Part shown: piece after piece, positions 53,327-62,172 of the stretch
Layout: each line of letters opens with the position of its first letter
Position numbering within the stretch: the stretch's first letter is position 1
From: Robbsia andropogonis
GTDB taxonomy: Bacteria; Pseudomonadota; Gammaproteobacteria; Burkholderiales; Burkholderiaceae
DNA: 64,000 nt
Assembly: GCF_000970345.1 (NCBI RefSeq)
Contig: NZ_LAQU01000002.1
Location: 310,001-374,000, forward strand
Direction: 5' to 3'
Position numbers and translations under genes: made by a program
The notes under the pieces: generated by a model
The model's input: only the letters and a program-made list of their open reading frames with translations
What the model was told of the DNA's origin: nothing
Databases searched by the model: none

Positions 53327-55775
53327 AAGACGGCCTGACATTTCGCGGGCACGCCTTGCGCCGCGCATGACCGCCCGGCCCGCGTGGGCAGCACTGCTGC
53401 TCGGTGGTATCTTCGTCATATCATCGACAACGTACGCCGCGCCGCAACCGGCGCATGCCGGCGGGCACGCGACTGCATCGACGAAGCACGCCGCGCTAAA
53501 AACCGCGGTCGCGAAGCCCGCGGCGTCGCCCACCTCGCCCGCGTCCAGCACGCCGATCGTCGATGCACGCCCGACGGCCGCGCCCACGACGACCACAACC
53601 TATACCTTGCAGCAGCTGGGTGCGCAATATGCACTCAACCTGCGTGGCGTCGACGGCAGCAATACCGTCCCGGTGGGCGTGCGGGACGATCAGGTGGTGA
53701 CCGGTGCGCGGCTGAATCTACGCTATGCGTATTCCCCGGCGTTGTTGCCGGACCTGTCGCATATCAATGTTCTGATCAACGATCAGGTGGCAGCGTCGAT
53801 CGCGGTGCCCAAGGACACGGCCGGCACGAGTCTCGAGCGCACCATTACGTTACCGCCCTACTTGTTCACGTCGAACACCAAGCTGCGGCTACAGTTGATT
53901 GGTCACTACACGATGCAGTGCGAAGATCCCCTGCATTCGAGCCTGTGGGCCAATATCAGTAATGGCAGCACGCTGAGCATCGATACCCAGCCGCTGACGC
54001 CGGCTGCCGACCTGGCGCGCTTGCCCGAGCCCTTCCTGGACGCGCATGATATCCGTCGCTTGAATCTGCCTTTCGTGTTCGCGGGTAATCCGGATAGCGC
54101 CGCATTGGAAGCGGCGGGCGCGGTGTCGTCCTGGTTTGGCGCCATGGCGAATTTCCGTAGCGCCAACTTCCCGGTGTCCCTATCCACGATCCCGGCTACA
54201 GGCAACGCGGTGGTCCTGATCGAAGGCACCGCGCAAGCCGCGCTGGCGCCTGCGCCGCTGCAAGGGCCGACGCTGGCAGTGGTGCGGAATCCTAACGATC
54301 CAAATGGCACGTTGTTGCTGGTCATGGGGCGCGATGGTAAGGAACTGAAGCAGGCAGCCGACGCGCTGGTCATGGGCAGTCAGACACTGGTCGGCCCGAC
54401 GGCACTGATCACCAAGTTCCCGGACCCCGCATCGCGTCAGCCTGATGATGCGCCGCGCTGGTTGCGCACCGATCGTCCGGTATCGTTTGGCGAATTGATC
54501 GACGCCAGTCAGTTGCGTGTATCGGGTTACAGCCCGGATCTGATCCGGATCAATACGCGCATCCCGCCGGACTTGTTCGGATGGCATGCACCAAACGTGC
54601 CGATCGATTTGCACTACCGTTATACGCCGCAGCCGTACATGGTCAACTCGTCACTTCTGTTCAGTGTCAGTGACCAGTTCATCAAATCGGTTCCACTATT
54701 GCCGCTTGAAAAACTCGAAGACGGCGACAAGCTGAAGGCGGCGGTGCTGCCGGACAGCAGCTTGCCCAGCCGGGCGCCGCTCGACGTACCGCTGGAGACG
54801 TTGCTGCAGCCGAATACGCAGTTGCAGTTCCGTTACATGTACGACTACATCAAGCAGGGCGAGTGCCGGGACATCATCATCGACAATGTGCGGGGTGACA
54901 TTGACCCCGAGTCGACGATCGACCTGACGCAGTATCCGCACTACATCGCGATGCCGAATCTGGCCGCGTTTGCGCAGGCCGGCTTCCCGTTCACGCGCAT
55001 GGCGGACTTGTCGTCGACCGATGTCGTACTGGGGGCCAACGCCGGCCCGGAGGAATACAGCACCTATTTGGCGGTCATGGGCCGCATGGGTGACTCGACC
55101 GGTTACCCGGCACGTGGGGTGACCGTGCTTCGCGGCCAGAACATCGATGCCGTACCGTCCGGTAAGGATATGCTGGTCATCGCCTCCGGTGCCGATCAAG
55201 CCTGGTTGAAGGACTGGGCGAAGTACATGCCTGCCACGTATGACAAGGCATCGCAGTTCTCCGTGTCCGACGTTCCGGGCCGGGTGCTGGGCTGGTTCCA
55301 TTCCAACCCGCGCCTGGATAACCAACCCAGCCGGCTGTCGCTTGCTTACACGGGATCTGGTGTAAGCGCCGTGATGGCGGGCTTCGAGTCGCCGAAAGAG
55401 AAAGGGCGCAGCGTGGTCATGCTGATCAGCAACCAGAGCGACGGCTTGAAGGATGCGGTGTCCGCGTTGCTGGATGTGCGCAACGACGATAAGTTGCCGA
55501 TTCAGGGCAGTCTGGTGTCCATCCGCGGCAAGGAGGTCGACTCGCTCGTAGGCGAACACACCTACTACCTCGGGCACCTGGGACTCTGGCGCGGCCTGGA
55601 TTGGTGGCTTGCCTCGATCGGTGTTTCCCTGGCCTGGGTGCTCCGCGCCTTGGGTGTCGTGTTGCTCGTGCTGATCGCGCTGGCCCTGCTCGCCTACATG
55701 CGGCGCCGTCAGGCGCGACGTGATGCCGAGAGCCGGGCGCGGCTCCAGGCAGAGCATCTGCAACAACCAAAATAA
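53319..55775 (+). CDS. bcsB: Second BcsB paralogue (canonical)
   Basis: This 818-residue periplasmic, membrane-anchored BcsB guides the glucan across the periplasm through carbohydrate-binding domains. It has a signal peptide (ALLLGGIFVISSTTYAA), an Ala/Pro/Thr-rich linker (about 45-95), the canonical QCEDPLHSSLWANI with Cys201, GECRDIIIDN with Cys516, and AQAGFPFTRMADLS, and it ends in a C-terminal membrane helix (about 780-803) with a basic tail. The ATG overlaps the first bcsB stop by 8 bases. The Cys201/Cys516 pair is absent from the first copy. Confidence 0.9.
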   Translation: MFKRRPDISRARLAPRMTARPAWAALLLGGIFVISSTTYAAPQPAHAGGHATASTKHAALKTAVAKPAASPTSPASSTPIVDARPTAAPTTTTTYTLQQLGAQYALNLRGVDGSNTVPVGVRDDQVVTGARLNLRYAYSPALLPDLSHINVLINDQVAASIAVPKDTAGTSLERTITLPPYLFTSNTKLRLQLIGHYTMQCEDPLHSSLWANISNGSTLSIDTQPLTPAADLARLPEPFLDAHDIRRLNLPFVFAGNPDSAALEAAGAVSSWFGAMANFRSANFPVSLSTIPATGNAVVLIEGTAQAALAPAPLQGPTLAVVRNPNDPNGTLLLVMGRDGKELKQAADALVMGSQTLVGPTALITKFPDPASRQPDDAPRWLRTDRPVSFGELIDASQLRVSGYSPDLIRINTRIPPDLFGWHAPNVPIDLHYRYTPQPYMVNSSLLFSVSDQFIKSVPLLPLEKLEDGDKLKAAVLPDSSLPSRAPLDVPLETLLQPNTQLQFRYMYDYIKQGECRDIIIDNVRGDIDPESTIDLTQYPHYIAMPNLAAFAQAGFPFTRMADLSSTDVVLGANAGPEEYSTYLAVMGRMGDSTGYPARGVTVLRGQNIDAVPSGKDMLVIASGADQAWLKDWAKYMPATYDKASQFSVSDVPGRVLGWFHSNPRLDNQPSRLSLAYTGSGVSAVMAGFESPKEKGRSVVMLISNQSDGLKDAVSALLDVRNDDKLPIQGSLVSIRGKEVDSLVGEHTYYLGHLGLWRGLDWWLASIGVSLAWVLRALGVVLLVLIALALLAYMRRRQARRDAESRARLQAEHLQQPK

Positions 55776-55788
55776 TCAGAGAACGCTC

Positions 55789-58700
55789 ATGCAAGTCAGC
55801 CGCAGTCAGGCCGCCATTCTCGGAATGCTGATCGGTTCGGTCAGCCATCCGGGGTGGGCGCAGGAAGCAACATCGAATATGTTGCTTGAACAGGGCCGTT
55901 ATTGGCAGGCGCACGATAAGCCGGACTTGGCCGCGCAGTCCTGGTCGAAGCTGCTTCTGACCGACCCGGACCAGCCGGAAGGGTTATATGGGCTGGGTGT
56001 GATCGCCGTCAACAAAAAGCAGTTTCCGGCCGCAAAAGACTATCTGGCAAAGCTGCGTGCAGCCGCGCCGAACAGCCGCTTCGTGCCGCTGCTGGAGCAG
56101 GACCTGCGTCTGGCGGTCGAGCCGGGCAAGTCACTGCTTGCCAAGGCTCGCCAGCATGCGCAGGACGCCGTCAACCAGAACGACCTGAAAGCGCTGGCGG
56201 CGGCGATTGGCGAGTACGATCAGGCGTTGGGTGGAAAGACCCCGCAAGGCGTCGTCGCGCGTGAGTACTATACCTATCTGGGTTATACGGACGGCGGTAC
56301 GGACAAGGCGATCCAAGGCCTCAAGCGCCTGAATGGGGAGACGCCGAACGATCCGTACGTGCTCTTGCCGCTTGCCCAGCACATGGTGCGGGATGAGAGG
56401 GATCGCCCGACCGGCGTCGCGCTACTGGAAAAACTGGCGAAGCGCCAGGACATCGGTGGCGCCGCTACGGAAGCATGGCGCTCCGTGCTGACCTGGGTGC
56501 CGCCTACGCCGCAAAATCGATCGTGGTTCGAGGACTATCTGAAGCTGCATCCGGAGGATGAGGACATTCGCCGTCAGATGATATCGCCGCGCCCGGGGTT
56601 GGCCAATACACCGCCGGTTCCCGTCATGGACCCTCGACTCACCCGTGGTTTCGCGGCGTTCAAGGCCGGCGACATTACCACGGCGGAACAGTTGTTTTCC
56701 GAGGTGCTGCGCGACAAACCGAATAACACCGACGCGCTTGGTGGCCTGGGCCTCGTGCGTATGCAACAAGGCGATCTGGTGCAGGCACAGGCGCTTTTAT
56801 CCCGTGCCGCCTCGCATCCTGGCGCCGGTGGCAATTGGGACAAGCCGCTGAACTCGGCGCGGTACTGGTTGCTCGTGAACCAGGCCGAAGGCGCGCAAAA
56901 CCTGGGCGACTATGCAACCGCGCGCCGCGAGATCGACCAGGCGCTTCGTCTCGACCCCACCGAGCCGGGCGGCTTGAATGCATCCGGCCGCCTGTATGCC
57001 GCGCAGGGAAATATGAAGCAGGCCGAAACGGTGTTCCGTGGTGTACTGGCTGCGCACCCGGACAATCGCGAGGCGGTGACCGGGTTGATCGATATTCTGG
57101 CGCAGACCGGACGCGCCGACGAGGCACAGAAGCTGGTCGACGGCATGACGCCGGCGCAGCAAGCCGGTATCGGCGGTCTTGATCGTCTGCGCTCCGCCGT
57201 GGCCTCCGGTCGGGCGGACGCGGCCGCGCGGCGTGGCGATCTGGCGGGTGCCCAGAAAATTCTGGAAGACGCGCAGCGCGCCGATCCCGATAATCCTTGG
57301 CTGCGCCTGGAACTGGCCCGTTATGACTTGAAACAGGGTCGTCCCGACGCGGCAAGGCAACTGGTGGATAGTCTCGTGGCCGCCAACCCCGACAATCCCG
57401 ATGCGCTGTATGCGAGCGCGCTGCTGGCCATGCAGATGGCGGACTGGACGCGTGCTCAGGACACGATGGCACGTATCCCGGCATCGGCTCGCACCCCGAA
57501 CATGGTTGCGACAGCGCAGTTGATCGACTTTCAGGCGGTGGTTGCCCGTGCCTCGCAGGCGGCGCGGGACGGTGATCTGGAGGGCGCGCGCAATATGCTG
57601 TCACGACTCGAGCCTGCCGCGGGGAAGGACCCGGCACGCGTAGGGGCGTTGGCGGAAGCGTATATCGATGCGGGGAATGTGCCGCGCGCCATGAGCCTGA
57701 TGCGTGGCATGATGCCGAACGGCTTGGAGGATAGTGGTCCCGACGTCCAGTTGGCGTATGCAAGTCTGATGTTGAAGGCAGGACAAAATGTTCAGGCCAA
57801 GGATGCCCTGGGCACGCTGGCCGGGGAGACGCTGACAGCCGATCAACGGCAACGGCTGGACGACCTGAATTATCTATATGCCGTACGGCTTGCCGATCAG
57901 CAACGCCAGCAAGGCGATCTCGCGGACGCCTACGATACACTGGCGCCCATTCTCGCGAAGCGACCCAACGATGCCTTGGCACTGGCCGCGCTGGCGCGGA
58001 TGTATGCCGCTGACGGTCAATACGGCCAGGCGTTGTCCCTTTATCAGAAGGCTGCGGCGAACGATCCCGAGAATCCCGGCTTGCAACTGGGTGTCGCGAT
58101 GGCGGCGGTTCAGGCGGGAAAAAACAATATAGCCGATGAGGCCCTGCGAAGCGCTCTCGCGAAAGCGCCCAACGATCCTGATGTGTTGGCAGGTGCCGCG
58201 CGCGTCTATGTGATGCAGGGGAATTTCCGCCAGGGAGAGACCTTGCTGGAATCCGCTATCTCGATAAAGGAAAAGCGCCTTGGTGCGTCGGCGCAACCGA
58301 CTCAACTGGCCGACAACCACGTGGCTGGCAATCCCTTTCTCCATGCCAGGGATCGGCATCGACTTGCGCCGCGAGATGACAGCCAACCGGCCGCCACCGC
58401 GTTTGCCGCACAGCCTGCCACGCGTGACGGTGGTTACGCGGGTAGCGATACCGTCTCCGCCGCGTCGTCGGGCGACCCGTCCGCGGTGGCACGTGGCTGG
58501 TCATCGTCACGTCCGTCGGCACTGCCGTCCGTGGCGGGTACGCCGATCGGTACGCAGGCGCCGCTCGACACAGTGGCGGCGAATGCGTCGCAGGATGATG
58601 CCTCGTCGTTAGACGGCATGCGTCGCGATCTTGCCGACCTCAAATCGGACAACGCTCCCGAAATTCGCGCCGGGGTGTTCGTGACGTCGAACAACGGTAC

Positions 58701-59817
58701 GCCCGGCACGAGCAAGATGACGAATGTCCAGGAGCCGCTGGAAGGCATCGTGCCGTTCGGCAATGGCAAGCTGTCCGTGCGTGTGACGCCGGTGCAATTG
58801 ACGGGTTCGACGCTGGGTACCGACATATACAGCAGCAGTCAGTTCGGCGGCGGACCGGCAGCGGCTCAGGCGCAGCAGGCCGGCACCGTTGCCGCCCCTG
58901 GCGCGCAGACGGCGTATGGCGTGGGCCTGGGCGTGGGTTACGAGACACGGAACTGGACGGCAGACATCGGCACGACGCCGATCGGTTTCCGCTACAGCAA
59001 CGTGGTTGGGGGTGCCACGTACCGTAACGCCATCGATCCGGGGCAGGGCGGCTGGTACAACGTGGGCCTGTCGCGCCGCGCCGTGACCGAAACCATTACC
59101 TCTTTCGCCGGCTCCCACGATACGCGGACGGGCTTGAGCTGGGGTGGGGTCACGTCTACCGCGCTGCATGGGTCGATTGGCCTCGATGTCGACGATTACG
59201 GGCTGTATGGCTATGGTTCGTTGAAATATCTGGACGGGCACAATGTCCAGTCGAATACCGGGGCGGAAGTGGGCGGTGGTGCTTACTGGTATTTCTATCG
59301 CACCCCGAATGCGATGCTGACCGCCGGTGTCAACCTGAGCGGCGAGTTCTACGATCACAACGAGAACAACTTCACGTTCGGCAATGGCGGCTATTTCAGT
59401 CCGCAGCGCTACTATGCCTTCAGCATCCCGGTCACGTGGGCGCAGCGCTCCGATCGCTGGACGTACAAGTTGCAAGGGTCGGCCGGGTTGCAGACCTTCC
59501 ATCAGGACAGCGCACCGTATTTCCCGACCAATGCCGCCTTGCAATCCTCGGCGGTCACGGCGGCGTCTGCGATCGGCCTGACCGACGGCGCGGTTCATCC
59601 TGCACAGTCTTCGAGCGGATTCGCCTACAACCTGCTGGCGACGGCGGAATACCGCTTTACACACCGGTTGACCGGCGGCGCCAGTGTGGGAGCGAACAAC
59701 TCGTCAAGCTATAAGCAGTGGGTGGCCGGCATTTACGTCCGATACAACTTCGCGCCGCAGACCAAGGCCTTGGCCATGCCGCTCGTTCCCTACCAATCGC
59801 ATTACAACGATCAATAG
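55789..59817 (+). CDS. bcsC: Cellulose export protein BcsC
   Basis: This 1342-residue protein has a signal peptide (ending near HPGWAQ), a periplasmic superhelix of many TPR repeats (about 25-830; e.g. GGLGLVRMQQGDLVQAQALLSRA), a variable Ser/Ala-rich linker (about 850-950) and a C-terminal BcsC outer-membrane barrel (about 955-1342, from EIRAGVFVTSNNGTPG to the aromatic-rich end). It conducts the glucan through the outer membrane. The ATG at 55789 is 13 bases after bcsB2; longer readings add a non-signal leader. Length and domain order are normal. Confidence 0.94.
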   Translation: MQVSRSQAAILGMLIGSVSHPGWAQEATSNMLLEQGRYWQAHDKPDLAAQSWSKLLLTDPDQPEGLYGLGVIAVNKKQFPAAKDYLAKLRAAAPNSRFVPLLEQDLRLAVEPGKSLLAKARQHAQDAVNQNDLKALAAAIGEYDQALGGKTPQGVVAREYYTYLGYTDGGTDKAIQGLKRLNGETPNDPYVLLPLAQHMVRDERDRPTGVALLEKLAKRQDIGGAATEAWRSVLTWVPPTPQNRSWFEDYLKLHPEDEDIRRQMISPRPGLANTPPVPVMDPRLTRGFAAFKAGDITTAEQLFSEVLRDKPNNTDALGGLGLVRMQQGDLVQAQALLSRAASHPGAGGNWDKPLNSARYWLLVNQAEGAQNLGDYATARREIDQALRLDPTEPGGLNASGRLYAAQGNMKQAETVFRGVLAAHPDNREAVTGLIDILAQTGRADEAQKLVDGMTPAQQAGIGGLDRLRSAVASGRADAAARRGDLAGAQKILEDAQRADPDNPWLRLELARYDLKQGRPDAARQLVDSLVAANPDNPDALYASALLAMQMADWTRAQDTMARIPASARTPNMVATAQLIDFQAVVARASQAARDGDLEGARNMLSRLEPAAGKDPARVGALAEAYIDAGNVPRAMSLMRGMMPNGLEDSGPDVQLAYASLMLKAGQNVQAKDALGTLAGETLTADQRQRLDDLNYLYAVRLADQQRQQGDLADAYDTLAPILAKRPNDALALAALARMYAADGQYGQALSLYQKAAANDPENPGLQLGVAMAAVQAGKNNIADEALRSALAKAPNDPDVLAGAARVYVMQGNFRQGETLLESAISIKEKRLGASAQPTQLADNHVAGNPFLHARDRHRLAPRDDSQPAATAFAAQPATRDGGYAGSDTVSAASSGDPSAVARGWSSSRPSALPSVAGTPIGTQAPLDTVAANASQDDASSLDGMRRDLADLKSDNAPEIRAGVFVTSNNGTPGTSKMTNVQEPLEGIVPFGNGKLSVRVTPVQLTGSTLGTDIYSSSQFGGGPAAAQAQQAGTVAAPGAQTAYGVGLGVGYETRNWTADIGTTPIGFRYSNVVGGATYRNAIDPGQGGWYNVGLSRRAVTETITSFAGSHDTRTGLSWGGVTSTALHGSIGLDVDDYGLYGYGSLKYLDGHNVQSNTGAEVGGGAYWYFYRTPNAMLTAGVNLSGEFYDHNENNFTFGNGGYFSPQRYYAFSIPVTWAQRSDRWTYKLQGSAGLQTFHQDSAPYFPTNAALQSSAVTAASAIGLTDGAVHPAQSSSGFAYNLLATAEYRFTHRLTGGASVGANNSSSYKQWVAGIYVRYNFAPQTKALAMPLVPYQSHYNDQ

Positions 59818-59818
59818 C

Positions 59819-59845
59819 ACGACCGAACGGATATCGGTCGTTTTT
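59819..59845 (+). terminator. Small intrinsic terminator between bcsC and acetylation genes
   Basis: ACGACCGA and TCGGTCGT form an 8-bp stem with a 7-base loop, running straight into TTTTT. The ribosome-binding site of the next gene (GAGGAG) follows immediately. Partial termination here would lower expression of the acetylation block relative to the synthase genes. Confidence 0.6.
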
Positions 59846-59861
59846 GAGGAGTAGAGGTTCC

Positions 59862-60524
59862 ATGCTTGCTTCCGTACTCGCCGGTCTTAGCATCGTGATG
59901 ATAGGCGATAGCCATTTGAGCGAACCCGGCTATCTTATTGACACGCTGCAAGACCAATTGATCGCCGCGGGTGCGCAGGTGCACACCTATGGCGTCTGCG
60001 GCAGCACACCCGGCGATTGGGTCAAGTCCGTCCAAGGCACGTGCGGTGGTGCCGAGCGTAACGGCAAGGGACCGATCGTCATCCATCACAACGCGAAGAC
60101 CCAGCCGGTCGACCAATTGGTTGCCACAAACAAGGCCGACCTCGTCATCATCGTCGAAGGCGATACGATCGGCGGCTATGGCAAGGACGACTTTGCAAAG
60201 GCCTGGGCCTGGCAACAGGTCACGGCGCTGACGCAGAACCTTGCCGCGCACAAGACGGCGTGTGTCTGGGTCGGTCCCGTCTGGGGGACTGAAGGCGGCA
60301 AATACCAGAAGACGTTCGGCCGTGTGAAGTTGTTGTCGTCGTTTCTGGCCTCCAATGTGGCGCCTTGTTCGTATATCGATTCGCTGACATTCTCGAGACC
60401 TGGCGAGTGGGCGACCGTGGATGGCCAGCATCTGACCACCACCGGCTACAAGTATTGGGGCAACGACATCATGAAAGCGCTGGTGAAGCTGCCGGTTGTT
60501 CAGCAAGGTAAGGCGTCGCGTTAA
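59862..60524 (+). CDS. SGNH-hydrolase-like protein of cellulose acetylation block, copy 1
   Basis: This 220-residue SGNH/GDSL-family protein is in the position of WssF in the Pseudomonas acetylated-cellulose operon. Block I reads MIGDSHLSE, the Gly block GVCGSTPGDW, the third block EGDTI, where Asn is usual, and the His block DGQHLTTTGYKYWG. An N-terminal hydrophobic segment (MLASVLAGLSIVMIG) may serve as signal or simply be the first strand. The ATG at 59862 has GAGGAG upstream. It may act as acetylesterase or acetyltransferase on the glucan; which is unknown. The next gene is a paralogue. Confidence 0.78.
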   Translation: MLASVLAGLSIVMIGDSHLSEPGYLIDTLQDQLIAAGAQVHTYGVCGSTPGDWVKSVQGTCGGAERNGKGPIVIHHNAKTQPVDQLVATNKADLVIIVEGDTIGGYGKDDFAKAWAWQQVTALTQNLAAHKTACVWVGPVWGTEGGKYQKTFGRVKLLSSFLASNVAPCSYIDSLTFSRPGEWATVDGQHLTTTGYKYWGNDIMKALVKLPVVQQGKASR

Positions 60525-60661
60525 ACGCGCACCGTGCCGATGTATCGGTTTGACCGGTTGAGTGTGCGTCGTGACCGGTATTCGCAACGTGCTGTGTGAA
60601 AGGACCTGGGGCCTGCCCCGATTAATTTGATTTTCCGGGCTTTCCGGATGTGGAGTGTTTC

Positions 60662-61330
60662 GTGCCTGCTGCAGCGTCCGCCTTGTTAGGCCTTTCCGTG
60701 TTGGTCATTGGTGAAAGCCATCTGACGTTGAACAATCATTTGCGCGAGCCTTTGATACAGGCTTTGCAGGCGCATGGCGCCGCGCATGTGCATGTGATCG
60801 GTGCCTGTGGGGCGAGTCCGGCCCGCTGGTTGAAGACCACGCAAGTGGATTGCGGTGCCGATCAGGTCGACAAACGTCCTGCCACGGTGTTGGGCAAGGA
60901 AGCGCATACCACGCCGATCACGGATCTGATCAAGGCTGACAAGCCTGATGTGGTCGTCGTGATCGAAGGCGACACGATGGGCTCGTACGACAAACCGGTC
61001 TTCCCGAAGGCGTGGGCGTGGCAGGAAGTGACAGGTCTGACGAAAGCCATTGCTGACACGCATACCGCTTGCGTCTGGGTTGGACCGGGCTGGGGCGGTA
61101 ATGCGGGACAATTCGCCAAGTCCGACGCTAGGGTCAAGGAACTGTCCGCCTTCCTGGCGAACAATGTCGCGCCTTGCTCGTATATCGATTCGACAACCTT
61201 CGCGCGACCTGGTCAATGGCAGACATTGGACGGCGAACATTACACCCAACTGGGTTACGTTTCCTGGGGCAAGGCCATCGTCAATGCCATGGGCTCCGCT
61301 CCCGCGATTACCAGCCTGAAAAAGAAATGA
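60662..61330 (+). CDS. SGNH-hydrolase-like protein of cellulose acetylation block, copy 2
   Basis: This roughly 222-residue paralogue of the preceding gene shares MVGP/CVWVGP, FLANNVAPCSYIDS, FARPGQW and LDGEHYTQLGYVSWG. Block I reads VIGESHLT, so the Asp of GDS is Glu, while the nucleophilic Ser and the late Asp-x2-His (DGEH) remain. The start is taken at GTG 60662, six bases after GGAG; GTG 60650 is possible. It overlaps the next gene by ATGA at 61327-61330. The two copies could divide donor and acceptor roles in glucan acetylation. Confidence 0.76.
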   Translation: MPAAASALLGLSVLVIGESHLTLNNHLREPLIQALQAHGAAHVHVIGACGASPARWLKTTQVDCGADQVDKRPATVLGKEAHTTPITDLIKADKPDVVVVIEGDTMGSYDKPVFPKAWAWQEVTGLTKAIADTHTACVWVGPGWGGNAGQFAKSDARVKELSAFLANNVAPCSYIDSTTFARPGQWQTLDGEHYTQLGYVSWGKAIVNAMGSAPAITSLKKK

Positions 61331-62019
61331 CACCGATATTCTCCCGCTTCTTCCTGTCCGCCCTGGCTTTGACCTTGCCGGGTCTGTTCGTGGGGTCAGC
61401 CTTTGCAGCCGATATCCCTTTATACCCAACCGGTCCTGCTGAAGATTCGTCGTTCGTGCGGTTCGTCTCCGGTGCATCGCAGCCGGTGGAGGTGACCGCC
61501 TCGGGATCGAAGGCCCGGTTGACGCTCGATGAAAAGGGTCCGACCAGTCCGTTCTTCGCCATTGCCGCCGGCAAGCCGATCAAGGGGACGTTGCGCGGCG
61601 ATGGCGCGCACCAGGACGTGTCGGCCACGGTGCAGCCTGGCGAATTTGTCAGCATTGTCGCGCTCGACGGTACAGCCAAAGGCGCGCTGCGAGTGGTGAC
61701 GGTGCGGGAGAAACCGGATGACTTTAACGCGTTGAAAGCGTCGGTCGCTTTTTACAACCTTGACGCGCACTGCACCAAGCCCGCGTTGAAGTTGGCCGGT
61801 CGTGACATCGTGCTGCTCGATGGCGTGCCGGTAGGCCAGAGCAAGCGGCGCCAGGTGAATCCGGTGGCGTTGACGGTGCAATTGGCGTGTGGTGGTCAAT
61901 CGGTGGGCCAGCCCCTGAGTTTGGGCACGCTTGTCGCCGGACAGCGGTACACGGTGTTTCTCGTACCATCCGGGACGCATTCACGCGTCTTTTTCGCGAA
62001 TGACGCGGTTGCGCACTAA
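61327..62019 (+). CDS. AlgF-like acetylation protein (WssG-like)
   Basis: This 230-residue periplasmic protein has a clear signal peptide (FFLSALALTLPGLFVGSAFA). The mature part (IPLYPTGPAEDSSFVRFVSG and FYNLDAHCTKPALKLAGRD) resembles AlgF of alginate acetylation and WssG of the acetylated-cellulose operon. It is thought to pass the acetyl group in the periplasm. The start overlaps the upstream stop (ATGA), so it is coupled to SGNH copy 2. Two cysteines (DAHC and LACGG) may form a disulfide. Confidence 0.8.
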   Translation: MTPIFSRFFLSALALTLPGLFVGSAFAADIPLYPTGPAEDSSFVRFVSGASQPVEVTASGSKARLTLDEKGPTSPFFAIAAGKPIKGTLRGDGAHQDVSATVQPGEFVSIVALDGTAKGALRVVTVREKPDDFNALKASVAFYNLDAHCTKPALKLAGRDIVLLDGVPVGQSKRRQVNPVALTVQLACGGQSVGQPLSLGTLVAGQRYTVFLVPSGTHSRVFFANDAVAH

Positions 62020-62068
62020 ATGCGGTTATCGCGTCTTTCCTTGCACTGACGCGATTCGCCGCCCACGC

Positions 62069-62123
62069 CACACCACGCGCCCCTCACGGCCGTGACGACC
62101 ATGAGAGGGGAGCGCGTGGTGTG
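62069..62123. repeat. Long hairpin between AlgF-like and MBOAT genes
   Basis: A 12-bp perfect stem (CACACCACGCGC and its complement at 62112-62123) continues inward with further GC pairs (CCC/GGG) around a roughly 20-base loop. It lies in the 153-base gap before the MBOAT gene at 62173. No T-run follows. It may stabilise the upstream mRNA segment or attenuate transcription. Confidence 0.5.
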
Positions 62124-62172
62124 AGCGGTAAGGACACATCGGTTCAGCTCCACCTTGCTCTGAGAACCCTGC

